Made by a program: the position numbers and the translations under genes
In this document: positions 53,101 to 64,000 of the stretch, piece by piece
Layout: each line of letters opens with the position of its first letter
Numbering within the stretch: the stretch's first letter is position 1
From: Balanoglossus misakiensis
Lineage: Eukaryota; Hemichordata
Length of the DNA stretch: 64,000 bases
Assembly (NCBI GenBank): GCA_040954595.2
Contig: CM082588.2
Coordinates: 10,540,001-10,604,000 of the forward strand
Reading direction: 5' to 3'
Notes under the pieces: generated by a model
The model's input: the letters and a program-made list of their open reading frames with translations, nothing else
Database searches by the model: none
What the model was told of the DNA's origin: nothing

Positions 53101-56100
53101 CGTCTTTGCAAAATCTCAAAATTTCGTCGATTTTTGAAAAAAATCATGGGTGAAAATCATCAAAAAATGACAATTTTTTGTCTTTGCAAAATCTCAAAAT
53201 TTCGTCGATTTTGGAAAAAAAAACATGGGTGAAAATCATCAAAAAATGACAAATTTTCGAATTTGCAAAATCTCAAAATTTCGTCGATTTTTGAAAAAAA
53301 TCATGGGTTCGTTCAATTTTGAAAAAAAACATGGGTGAAAATCATCAAAAAATGACAAATTTTCGAATTTGCAAAATCTCAAAATTTTGTCGATTTTTGA
53401 AAAAAAATCATGGGTGAAAATCATTAATAAATGACAAATTTTCGACTTTGCAAAATCTCAAAATTTCGTCGATTTTTGAAAAAAAATCATGGGTGAAAAT
53501 CATCAAAAAATTACAAATTTTCGACTTTGCAAAATCTCAAAATTTCGTCGATTTTTGAGAAAAATCATGGGTGAAAATCATCAAAAAATGACAAATTTTC
53601 GACTTTGCAAAATCTCAAAATTTTGTCGATTTTTGAAAAAAAATCATGGGTTCGTTGATTTTTGAAAAAAAACATGGGTGAAAATCATCAAAAAATTACA
53701 AATTTTCGAATTTGCAAAATCTCAAAATTTTGTCGATTTTTGAAAAAAATCATGGGTGAAAATCATCAAAAAATGACACATTTTCGACTTTGCAAAATCT
53801 CAAAATTTCGTCGATTTTTGAAAAAAATCATGGGTGAAAATCATCAAAAAATGACAAATTTTCGACTTTGCAAAATCTCAAAATTTCGTCGATTTTTGAA
53901 AAAAATCATGGGTTCGTTCAATTTTGAAAAAAAATATGGGTGAAAATCATCAAAAAATTACAAATTTTCGTCTTTGCAAAATCTCAAAATTTCGTCGATT
54001 TTTGAAAAAAAAAATCATGGGTAAAAATCATCAAAAAATTACAAATTTTCGACTTTGCAAAATCTCAAATTTCGTCGATTTTTTAAAAGAATCATGGGTG
54101 AAAATCATCAAAAAATGACAAATTTTCGACTTTGCAAAATCTCAAAATTTCGTCGATTTTTGAGAAAAATCATGGGTGAAAATCATCAAAAAACGACAAA
54201 TTTTCGTCTTTGCAAAATCTCAAAATTTCGTCGATTTTTGAAAAAAATCATGGGTGAAAATCATCAAAAAATGACAATTTTTTGTCTTTGCAAAATCTCA
54301 AAATTTGGTCGATTTTTGAAAAACAAAATCATGGGAAAAAATCATCAAAAAATGACAAATTTTCGACTTTGCAAAATCTCAAAATTTCGTCGATTTTGGA
54401 AAAAAAAACATGGGTGAAAATCATCAAAAAATGACAAATTTTCGAATTTGCAAAATCTCAAAATTTCGTCGATTTTTGAAAAAAATCATGGGTTCGTTCA
54501 ATTTTGAAAAAAAACATGGGTGAAAATCATCAAAAAATTACAAATTTTCGACTTTGCAAAATCCCAAAATTTTGTCGATTTTTGAAAAAAAATCATGGGT
54601 GAAAATCATTAATAAATGACAAATTTTCGACTTTGCAAAATCTCAAAATTTCGTCGATTTTTGAAAAAAAATCATGGGTGAAAATCATCAAAAAATTACA
54701 AATTTTCGACTTTGCAAAATCTCAAAATTTCGTCGATTTTTGAGAAAAATCATGGGTGAAAATCATCAAAAAATGACAAATTTTCGACTTTGCAAAATCT
54801 CAAAATTTTGTCGATTTTTGAAAAAAAATCATGGGTTCGTTGATTTTTGAAAAAAAACATGGGTGAAAATCATCAAAAAATTACAAATTTTCGAATTTGC
54901 AAAATCTCAAAATTTTGTCGATTTTTGAAAAAAATCATGGGTGAAAATCATCAAAAAATGACACATTTTCGACTTTGCAAAATCTCAAAATTTCGTCGAT
55001 TTTTGAAAAAAATCATGGGTGAAAATCATCAAAAAATGACAAATTTTCGACTTTGCAAAATCTCAAAATTTCGTCGATTTTTGAAAAAAATCATGGGTTC
55101 GTTCAATTTTGAAAAAAAATATGGGTGAAAATCATCAAAAAATTACAAATTTTCGTCTTTGCAAAATCTCAAAATTTCGTCGATTTTTGAAAAAAAAAAT
55201 CATGGGTAAAAATCATCAAAAAATGACAAATTTTCGACTTTGCAAAATCTCAAAATTTCGTCGATTTTTGAAAAAAATCATGAGTTCGTTGATTTTTAAA
55301 AAAAAACATTGGTGTCAATTTTTTAAAAAAATCATGGGTTCGTTGATTTTTAAAAAAAAACATTGGTGAAAATCATCAAAAAATTACAAATTTTCGACTT
55401 TGCAAAATCTCAAAATTTCGTACATTTTTGAAAAAAAATCATGGGTGAAAATCATCAAAAAATGACAAATTTTCGTCTTTGCAAAATCTCAAAATTTCGT
55501 CATTTTTTAAAAAAAAATCATGGTGAAAATCATCAAAAAATGACAAATTGTCGACTTTGCAAAATCTAAAAATTTTGTCGGTTTTTGAAAAAAATCATGG
55601 GTGAAAATAATCAAAAAATGACAAATTTTCGACTTTGCAAAATCTCAAAATTTCGTCGATTTTTGAAAAAAATCATGGGTGAAAATCATCAAAAAATGAC
55701 AAATTTTCGACTTTGCAAAATCTCAAAATTTTGTCGATTTTTGAAAAAAAATCATGGGTTCGTTGATTTTTGAAAAAAAACATGGGTGAAAATCATCAAA
55801 AAATTACAAATTTTCGAATTTGCAAAATCTCAAAATTTCGTCGATTTTTGAAAAAAAAAAACATGGGTGAAAATCATCAAAAAATGACAAATTTTCGACT
55901 TTGCAAAATCTCAAAATTTCGTAAATTTTTGAAAAAAAGTCATGGGTGAAAATCATCAAAAAATTAAAAAGTTTCGTCCTTGCAAAATCTCAAAAAATCG
56001 TCGATTTTTGAAAAAAAAAATCATGGGTAAAAATCATCAAAAAATTACAAATTTTCGACTTTGCAAAATCTAAAAATTTTGTCGAATTTTGAAAAAAATC

Positions 56101-59100
56101 ATGGGTGAAAATCATCAAAAAATGACAAATTTTCGACTTTGCAAAATCTCAAAATTTCGTCGATTTTTGAAAAAAATCATGGGTGAAAATCATCAAAAAA
56201 TGACAAATTTTCGACTTTGCAAAATCTCAAAATTTCGTAAATTTTTGAAAAAAAGTCATGGGTGAAAATCATCAAAAAATTAAAAAGTTTCGTCTTTGCA
56301 AAATCTCAAAATTTCGTCGATTTTTGAAAAAAAATCATGGGTAAAAATCATCAAAAAATTACAAATTTTCGACTTTGCAAAATCTAAAAATTTTGTCGAT
56401 TTTTGAAAAAAATCATGGGTGAAAATCATCAAAAAATGACAAATTTTCGACTTTGCAAAATCTCAAAATTTCGTCGATTTTTGAAAAAAATCATGGGTGA
56501 AAATCATCAAAAAATGACAAATTTTCGACTTTGCAAAATCTTAAATTTCGTCGATTTTTGAAAAAAATCATGGGTGAAAATCATCAAAAAATGACAAATT
56601 TTTGACTTTGCAAAATCTCAAAATTTCGTCGATTTTTGAGAAAAATCATAGGAAAAAATTATCAAAAAATGACAAATTTTCGACTTTGCAAAATCTCAAA
56701 ATTTCGTCGATTTTTGAAAAAAATCATGGGTGAAAATCATCAAAAAATGACAAATTTTCGACTTTGCAAAATCTTAACTTTCGTCGATTTTTGAAAAAAA
56801 TCATGGGTGAAAATCATCAAAAAATGACAAATTTTTGACTTTGCAAAATCTCAAAATTTCGTCGATTTTTGAGAAAAATCATGGGTGAAAATCATCAAAA
56901 AATGACAAATTTTCGTCTTTGCAAAATCTCAAAATTTGGTCGATTTTTGAAAAAAAAAATCATGGGTAAAAATCATCAAAAAATGACAAATTTTCGACTT
57001 TGCAAAATCTCAAATTTCGTCGATTTTTGAAAAGAATCATGGGTGAAAATCATCAAAAAATGACAAATTTTCGACTTTGCAAAATCTCAAAATTTCGTCG
57101 ATTTTTGAGAAAAATCATGGGTGAAAATCATCAAAAAACGACAAATTTTCGTCTTTGCAAAATCTCAAAATTTCGTCGATTTTTGAAAAAAATCATGGGT
57201 GAAAATCATCAAAAAATGACAATTTTTTGTCTTTGCAAAATCTCAAAATTTCGTCGATTTTGGAAAAAAAAACATGGGTGAAAATCATCAAAAAATGACA
57301 AATTTTCGAATTTGCAAAATCTCAAAATTTCGTCGATTTTTGAAAAAAATCATGGGTGAAAATCATCAAAAAATGACAAATTTTCGACTTTGCAAAATCT
57401 TAAATTTCGTCGATTTTTGAAAAAAATCATGGGTGAAAATCATCAAAAAATGACAAATTTTCGACTTTGCAAAATCTCAAAATTTCGTAGATTTTTGAAA
57501 AAAAATCATGGGTTCGTTGATTTTTGAAAAAAAAACATGGGTGAAAATCATCAAAAAATTACAAATTTTCGAATTTGCAAAATCTCAAAATTTCGTCGAT
57601 TTTTGAAAAAAAAACATGGGTGAAAATCATCAAAAAATGACAAATTTTCGACTTTGCAAAATCTCAAAATTTCGTAAATTTTTGAAAAAAAGTCATGGGT
57701 GAAAATCATAAAAAAATTACAAATTTTCGTCTTTGCAAAATCTCAAAATTTCGTCGATTTTTGAAAAAAAAAATCATGGGTAAAAATCATCAAAAAATTA
57801 CAAATTTTCGACTTTGCAAAATCTAAAAATTTTGTCGATTTTTGAAAAAAATCATGGGTGAAAATCATCAAAAAATGACAAATTTTCGACTTTGCAAAAT
57901 CTCAAAATTTCGTCGATTTTTGAAAAAAAATCATGGGTGAAAATCATCAAAAAATGACAAATTTTCGACTTTGCAAAATCTTAAATTTCGTCGATTTTTG
58001 AAAAAAATCATGGGTGAAAATCATCAAAAAATGACAAATTTTTGACTTTGCAAAATCTCAAAATTTCGTCGATTTTTGAGAAAAATCATAGGAAAAAATT
58101 ATCAAAAAATGACAAATTTTCGACTTTGCAAAATCTCAAAATTTCGTCGATTTTTGAAAAAAATCATGGGTGAAAATCATCAAAAAATGACAAATTTTCG
58201 ACTTTGCAAAATCTTAAATTTCGTCGATTTTTGAAAAAAATCATGGGTGAAAATCATCAAAAAATGACAAATTTTTGACTTTGCAAAATCTCAAAATTTC
58301 GTCGATTTTTGAGAAAAATCATGGGTGAAAATCATCAAAAAATGACAAATTTTCGTCTTTGCAAAATCTCAAAATTTGGTCGATTTTTGAAAAAAAAAAT
58401 CATGGGTAAAAATCATCAAAAAATGACAAATTTTCGACTTTGCAAAATCTCAAATTTCGTCGATTTTTGAAAAGAATCATGGGTGAAAATCATCAAAAAA
58501 TGACAAATTTTCGACTTTGCAAAATCTCAAAATTTCGTCGATTTTTGAGAAAAATCATGGGTGAAAATCATCAAAAAACGACAAATTTTCGTCTTTGCAA
58601 AATCTCAAAATTTCGTCGATTTTTGAAAAAAATCATGGGTGAAAATCATCAAAAAATGACAATTTTTTGTCTTTGCAAAATCTCAAAATTTCGTCGATTT
58701 TGGAAAAAAAAACATGGGTGAAAATCATCAAAAAATGACAAATTTTCGAATTTGCAAAATCTCAAAATTTCGTCGATTTTTGAAAAAAATCATGGGTTCG
58801 TTCAATTTTGAAAAAAAACATGGGTGAAAATCATCAAAAAATTACAAATTTTCGACTTTGCAAAATCTCAAAATTTTGTCGATTTTTGAAAAAAAATCAT
58901 GGGTGAAAATCATTAATAAATGACAAATTTTCGACTTTGCAAAATCTCAAAATTTCGTCGATTTTTGAAAAAAAATCATGGGTGAAAATCATCAAAAAAT
59001 TACAAATTTTCGACTTTGCAAAATCTCAAAATTTCGTCGATTTTTGAGAAAAATCATGGGTGAAAATCATCAAAAAATGACAAATTTTCGACTTTGCAAA

Positions 59101-62100
59101 ATCTCAAAATTTTGTCGATTTTTGAAAAAAAATCATGGGTTCGTTGATTTTTGAAAAAAAACATGGGTGAAAATCATCAAAAAATTACAAATTTTCGAAT
59201 TTGCAAAATCTCAAAATTTTGTCGATTTTTGAAAAAAATCATGGGTGAAAATCATCAAAAAATGACACATTTTCGACTTTGCAAAATCTCAAAATTTCGT
59301 CGATTTTTGAAAAAAATCATGGGTGAAAATCATCAAAAAATGACAAATTTTCGACTTTGCAAAATCTCAAAATTTCGTCGATTTTTGAAAAAAATCATGG
59401 GTTCGTTCAATTTTGAAAAAAAATATGGGTGAAAATCATCAAAAAATTACAAATTTTCGTCTTTGCAAAATCTCAAAATTTCGTCGATTTTTGAAAAAAA
59501 AAATCATGGGTAAAAATCATCAAAAAATTACAAATTTTCGACTTTGCAAAATCTCAAATTTCGTCGATTTTTTAAAAGAATCATGGGTGAAAATCATCAA
59601 AAAATGACAAATTTTCGACTTTGCAAAATCTCAAAATTTCGTCGATTTTTGAGAAAAATCATGGGTGAAAATCATCAAAAAACGACAAATTTTCGTCTTT
59701 GCAAAATCTCAAAATTTCGTCGATTTTTGAAAAAAATCATGGGTGAAAATCATCAAAAAATGACAATTTTTTGTCTTTGCAAAATCTCAAAATTTGGTCG
59801 ATTTTTGAAAAACAAAATCATGGGAAAAAATCATCAAAAAATGACAAATTTTCGACTTTGCAAAATCTCAAAATTTCGTCGATTTTGGAAAAAAAAACAT
59901 GGGTGAAAATCATCAAAAAATGACAAATTTTCGAATTTGCAAAATCTCAAAATTTCGTCGATTTTTGAAAAAAATCATGGGTTCGTTCAATTTTGAAAAA
60001 AAACATGGGTGAAAATCATCAAAAAATTACAAATTTTCGACTTTGCAAAATCCCAAAATTTTGTCGATTTTTGAAAAAAAATCATGGGTGAAAATCATTA
60101 ATAAATGACAAATTTTCGACTTTGCAAAATCTCAAAATTTCGTCGATTTTTGAAAAAAAATCATGGGTGAAAATCATCAAAAAATTACAAATTTTCGACT
60201 TTGCAAAATCTCAAAATTTCGTCGATTTTTGAGAAAAATCATGGGTGAAAATCATCAAAAAATGACAAATTTTCGACTTTGCAAAATCTCAAAATTTTGT
60301 CGATTTTTGAAAAAAAATCATGGGTTCGTTGATTTTTGAAAAAAAACATGGGTGAAAATCATCAAAAAATTACAAATTTTCGAATTTGCAAAATCTCAAA
60401 ATTTTGTCGATTTTTGAAAAAAATCATGGGTGAAAATCATCAAAAAATGACACATTTTCGACTTTGCAAAATCTCAAAATTTCGTCGATTTTTGAAAAAA
60501 ATCATGGGTGAAAATCATCAAAAAATGACAAATTTTCGACTTTGCAAAATCTCAAAATTTCGTCGATTTTTGAAAAAAATCATGGGTTCGTTCAATTTTG
60601 AAAAAAAATATGGGTGAAAATCATCAAAAAATTACAAATTTTCGTCTTTGCAAAATCTCAAAATTTCGTCGATTTTTGAAAAAAAAAATCATGGGTAAAA
60701 ATCATCAAAAAATTACAAATTTTCGACTTTGCAAAATCTCAAAATTTTGTCGATTTTTGAAAAAAATCATGGGTGAAAATCATCAAAAAATGACAAATTT
60801 TCGACTTTGCAAAATCTCAAAATTTCGTCGATTTTTGAAAAAAATCATGGGTTCGTTCAATTTTGAAAAAAAACATGGGTGAAAATCATCAAAAAATTAC
60901 AAATTTTCGACTTTGCAAAATCTCAAAAATTTGTCGATTTTTGAAAAAAAATCATGGGTGAAAATCATTAATAAATGACAAATTTTCGACTTTGCAAAAT
61001 CTCAAAATTTCGTCGATTTTTGAAAAAAAAAACATGGGTGAAAATCATCAAAAAATGACAAATTTTCGACTTTGCAAAATCTCAAAATTTCGTCGATTTT
61101 TGAAAAAAATCATGGGTTCGTTCTATTTTGAAAAAAAACATGGGTGAAAATCATCAAAAAATTACAAATTTTCGACTTTGCAAAATCTCAAAATTTTGTC
61201 GATTTTTGAAAAAAAATCATGGGTGAAAATCATTAATAAATGACAAATTTTCGACTTTGCAAAATCTCAAAATTTCGTCGATTTTTGAAAAAAAATCATG
61301 GGTGAAAATCATCAAAAAATGACAAATTTTCGACTTTGCAAAATCTCAAAATTTCGTCGATTTTTGAGAAAAATCATGGGTGAAAATCATCAAAAAATGA
61401 CAAATTTTCGACTTTGCAAAATCTCAAAATTTTGTCGATTTTTGAAAAAAAATCATGGGTTCGTTGATTTTTGAAAAAAAATCATGGGTGAAAATCATCA
61501 AAAAATTACAAATTTTCGACTTTGCAAAATCTCAAATTTTCGTCGATTTTTGAGAAAAATCATGGGTGAAAATCATCAAAAAATGACAAATTTTCGACTT
61601 TGCAAAATCTCAAAATTTCGTAAATTTTTGAAAAAAAGTCATGGGTGAAAATCATCAAAAAATTACAAATTTTCGTCTTTGCAAAATCTCAAAATTTCGT
61701 CGATTTTTGAAAAAAAAAAATCATGGGTAAAAATCATCAAAAAATTACAAATTTTCGACTTTGCAAAATCTAAAAATTTTGTCGATTTTTGAAAAAAATC
61801 ATGGGTGAAAATCATCAAAAAATGACAAATTTTCGACTTTGCAAAATCTCAAAATTTCGTCGATTTTTGAAAAAAAAAACATGGGTGAAAATCATCAAAA
61901 AATGACAAATTTTCGACTTTGCAAAATCTCAAAATTTCGTCGATTTTTGAAAAAAATCATGGGTTCGTTCAATTTTGAAAAAAAACATGGGTGAAAATCA
62001 TCAAAAAATTACAAATTTTCGACTTTGCAAAATCTCAAAATTTTGTCGATTTTTGAAAAAAAATCATGGGTGAAAATCATTAATAAATGACAAATTTTCG

Positions 62101-64000
62101 ACTTTGCAAAATCTCAAAATTTCGTCGATTTTTGAAAAAAAATCATGGGTGAAAATCATCAAAAAATTACAAATTTTCGACTTTGCAAAATCTCAAAATT
62201 TCGTCGATTTTTGAGAAAAATCATGGGTGAAAATCATCAAAAAATGACAAATTTTCGACTTTGCAAAATCTCAAAATTTTGTCGATTTTTGAAAAAAAAT
62301 CATGGGTTCGTTGATTTTTGAAAAAAAACATGGGTGAAAATCATCAAAAAATTACAAATTTTCGAATTTGCAAAATCTCAAAATTTCGTCGATTTTTGAA
62401 AAAAATCATGGGTTCGTTCAATTTTGAAAAAAAACATGGGTGAAAATCATCAAAAAATTACAAATTTTCGACTTTGCAAAATCTCAAAAATTTGTCGATT
62501 TTTGAAAAAAAATCATGGGTGAAAATCATTAATAAATGACAAATTTTCGACATTGCAAAATCTCAAAATTTCGTCGATTTTTGAAAAAAAAATCATGGGT
62601 GAAAATCATCAAAAAATTACAAATTTTCGACTTTGCAAAATCTCAAAATTTCGTCGATTTTTGAGAAAAATCATGGGTGAAAATCATCAAAAAATGACAA
62701 ATTTTCGACTTTGCAAAATCTCAAAATTTTGTCGATTTTTGAAAAAAAATCATGGGTTCGTTGATTTTTGAAAAAAAATCATGGGTGAAAATCATCAAAA
62801 AATTACAAATTTTCGACTTTGCAAAATCTCAAAATTTCGTCGATTTTTGAGAAAAATCATGGGTGAAAATCATCAAAAAATGACAAATTTTCGACTTTGC
62901 AAAATCTCAAAATTTCGTAAATTTTTGAAAAAAAGTCATGGGTGAAAATCATCAAAAAATTACAAATTTTCGTCTTTGCAAAATCTCAAAATTTCGTCGA
63001 TTTTTGAAAAAAAAAAATCATGGGTAAAAATCATCAAAAAATTACAAATTTTCGACTTTGCAAAATCTAAAAATTTTGTCGATTTTTGAAAAAAATCATG
63101 GGTGAAAATCATCAAAAAATGACAAATTTTCGACTTTGCAAAATCTCAAAATTTCGTAGATTTTTGAAAAAAAACATGGGTGAAAATCATCAAAAAATGA
63201 CAAATTTTCGACTTTGCAAAATCTCAAATTTCGTCGATTTTTGAAAAAAATCATGGGTGAAAATCATCAAAAAATGACAAATTTTCGTCTTTGCAAAATC
63301 CCAAAATTTCGTAAATTTTTGAAAAAAAGTCATGGGTGAAAATCATCAAAAAATTACAAATTTTCGTCTTTGCAAAATCTCAAAATTTCGTCGATTTTTG
63401 AAAAAAAAAATCATGGGTAAAAATCATCAAAAAATTACAAATTTTCGACTTTGCAAAATCTAAAAATTTTGTCGATTTTTGAAAAAAACAATCATGGTGA
63501 AAATCATCAAAAAATGACAAATTTTCGACTTTGCAAAATCTCAAAATGTTGTCAATTTTTTAAAAAATTCATGAGTTCGTTGATTTTTTAAAAAAAACAT
63601 TGCTGTCAATTTTTGAAAAAAATCATGGGTTCGTTGATTTTTAAAAAAAAACATTGGTGAAAATCATCAAAAAATTACAAATTTTCGACTTTGCAAAATC
63701 TCAAAATTTCGTACATTTTTGAAAAAAAATCATGGGTGAAAATCATCAAAAAATGACAAATTTTCGACTTTGCAAAATCTCAAAATTTCGTCGATTTTTG
63801 AAAAAAATCACGGGTGAAAATCATCAAAAAATGACAAATTTTCGTCTTTGCTAAATCTCAAAATTTCGTCGATTTTTGAAAAAAATCATGGGTGAAAATC
63901 ATCAAAAAATGACAAATTTTCGACTTTGCAAAATCTCAAAATTTCGCCGATTTTTGAAAAAAACAATCATGGTGAAAATCATCAAAAAATGACAAATTTT
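47106..64000 (+). repeat. S1 satellite array, plus orientation, to window end
   Basis: Head-to-tail units of about 77-80 bp: 'atgggtgaaaatcatcaaaa', 'aatgacaaattttcgacttt', 'gcaaaatctcaaaatttcgt', 'cgatttttgaaaaaaatc'. Some have an added segment of about 28 bp (atgggttcgttgatttttga). Units are very uniform to the right of about 49 kb. Because 78 is a multiple of 3, some stretches stay open for 60-120 codons, but the frame is lost at every length variant. The array is longer than the window. Confidence 0.95.
49720..60697 (+). repeat. Tandem duplication with 5489-bp period within S1
   Basis: 49720-55208 and 55209-60697 correspond base for base wherever I checked. Shared rare variants include 'cttaactttcg' (51285 and 56774) and 'tcgtccttgcaaaatctcaa' (about 50485 and 55974). 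The left border is seen as a mismatch at 49719 versus 55208. Inside each copy are nested duplications with 1440-bp (e.g. 51161 and 52601) and 1185-bp (e.g. 53662 and 54847) periods. Confidence 0.85.

Noticed and set aside
47103-63000. Many plus-strand frames of 60-120 codons with a repeating MGENHQKMTNFRLCKISKF-type pattern
   Set aside because: They come from the 78-bp satellite unit (26 codons). Frames are lost at each length variant and occur on both strands of the array; there is no start context, splice signal or domain.

Overview
The window is eukaryotic nuclear DNA. It has spliced genes with GT-AG introns, LTR retrotransposons, a tRNA-derived SINE, TIR DNA transposons and satellite DNA. 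One LTR element has the integrase-before-reverse-transcriptase order known from gmr1-like elements of deuterostomes. This suggests a marine invertebrate deuterostome (amphioxus, hemichordate or echinoderm type), but no species can be named from the sequence alone. No host housekeeping gene, rRNA, true tRNA gene or CRISPR array was seen.

Left part (1-19 kb). A 1.8-2.3 kb repeat family, called R1 here, occurs three times (1-2322, 14640-16420, 18084-19191). Between the first two copies lies a plus-strand gene of at least 11 exons (2619-13761). It encodes a transposase-like protein with a basic N-terminus, an acidic linker, a Cys/His segment and an RNase-H-like catalytic core. Its introns hold a large palindrome (4672-4819), a 795-bp TTAA-flanked DNA element (7346-8140) and a 5001-bp Ty3/Gypsy retrotransposon (8627-13627) with identical 154-bp LTRs and a 5-bp target duplication. 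The 3' exons of the gene are not found in the window.

Middle (19-40 kb). A 1969-bp repeat, R2, occurs twice (19192-21160, 37484-39452). Each copy keeps a 42-codon frame with one predicted membrane helix. Between them is a damaged gmr1-like LTR element (about 22-33.76 kb) with a tRNA-Pro-type primer site. It is split by a DNA transposon of about 7 kb (24.78-31.75 kb) that carries an unfamiliar multi-exon transposase on the minus strand and an unknown 216-aa protein on the plus strand. A decayed piggyBac element (27951-29448) is inserted at TTAA inside that transposase, so three elements are nested. Further right are a 928-bp element with 9-bp target duplications (35657-36584), a TA-flanked MITE and small foldbacks.

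Right part (40.4-64 kb). This is an A/T-rich satellite (S1) with a monomer of about 78 bp. It runs in minus orientation to 47105, then flips to plus orientation to the end of the window. The plus part has higher-order structure, including a tandem duplication with a 5489-bp period. A 3150-bp foldback-type transposon (43025-46174) sits in the minus part. Its long inverted arms are made of tandem repeats of about 165 bp with G-runs, it has a 3-bp target duplication, and it carries a cysteine-rich CXC-like reading frame.

The genes mostly serve mobile elements. The spliced gene may be a host-adopted transposase, but it carries an apparent one-base frameshift. All family names come from motif recognition by eye; no database search was run.
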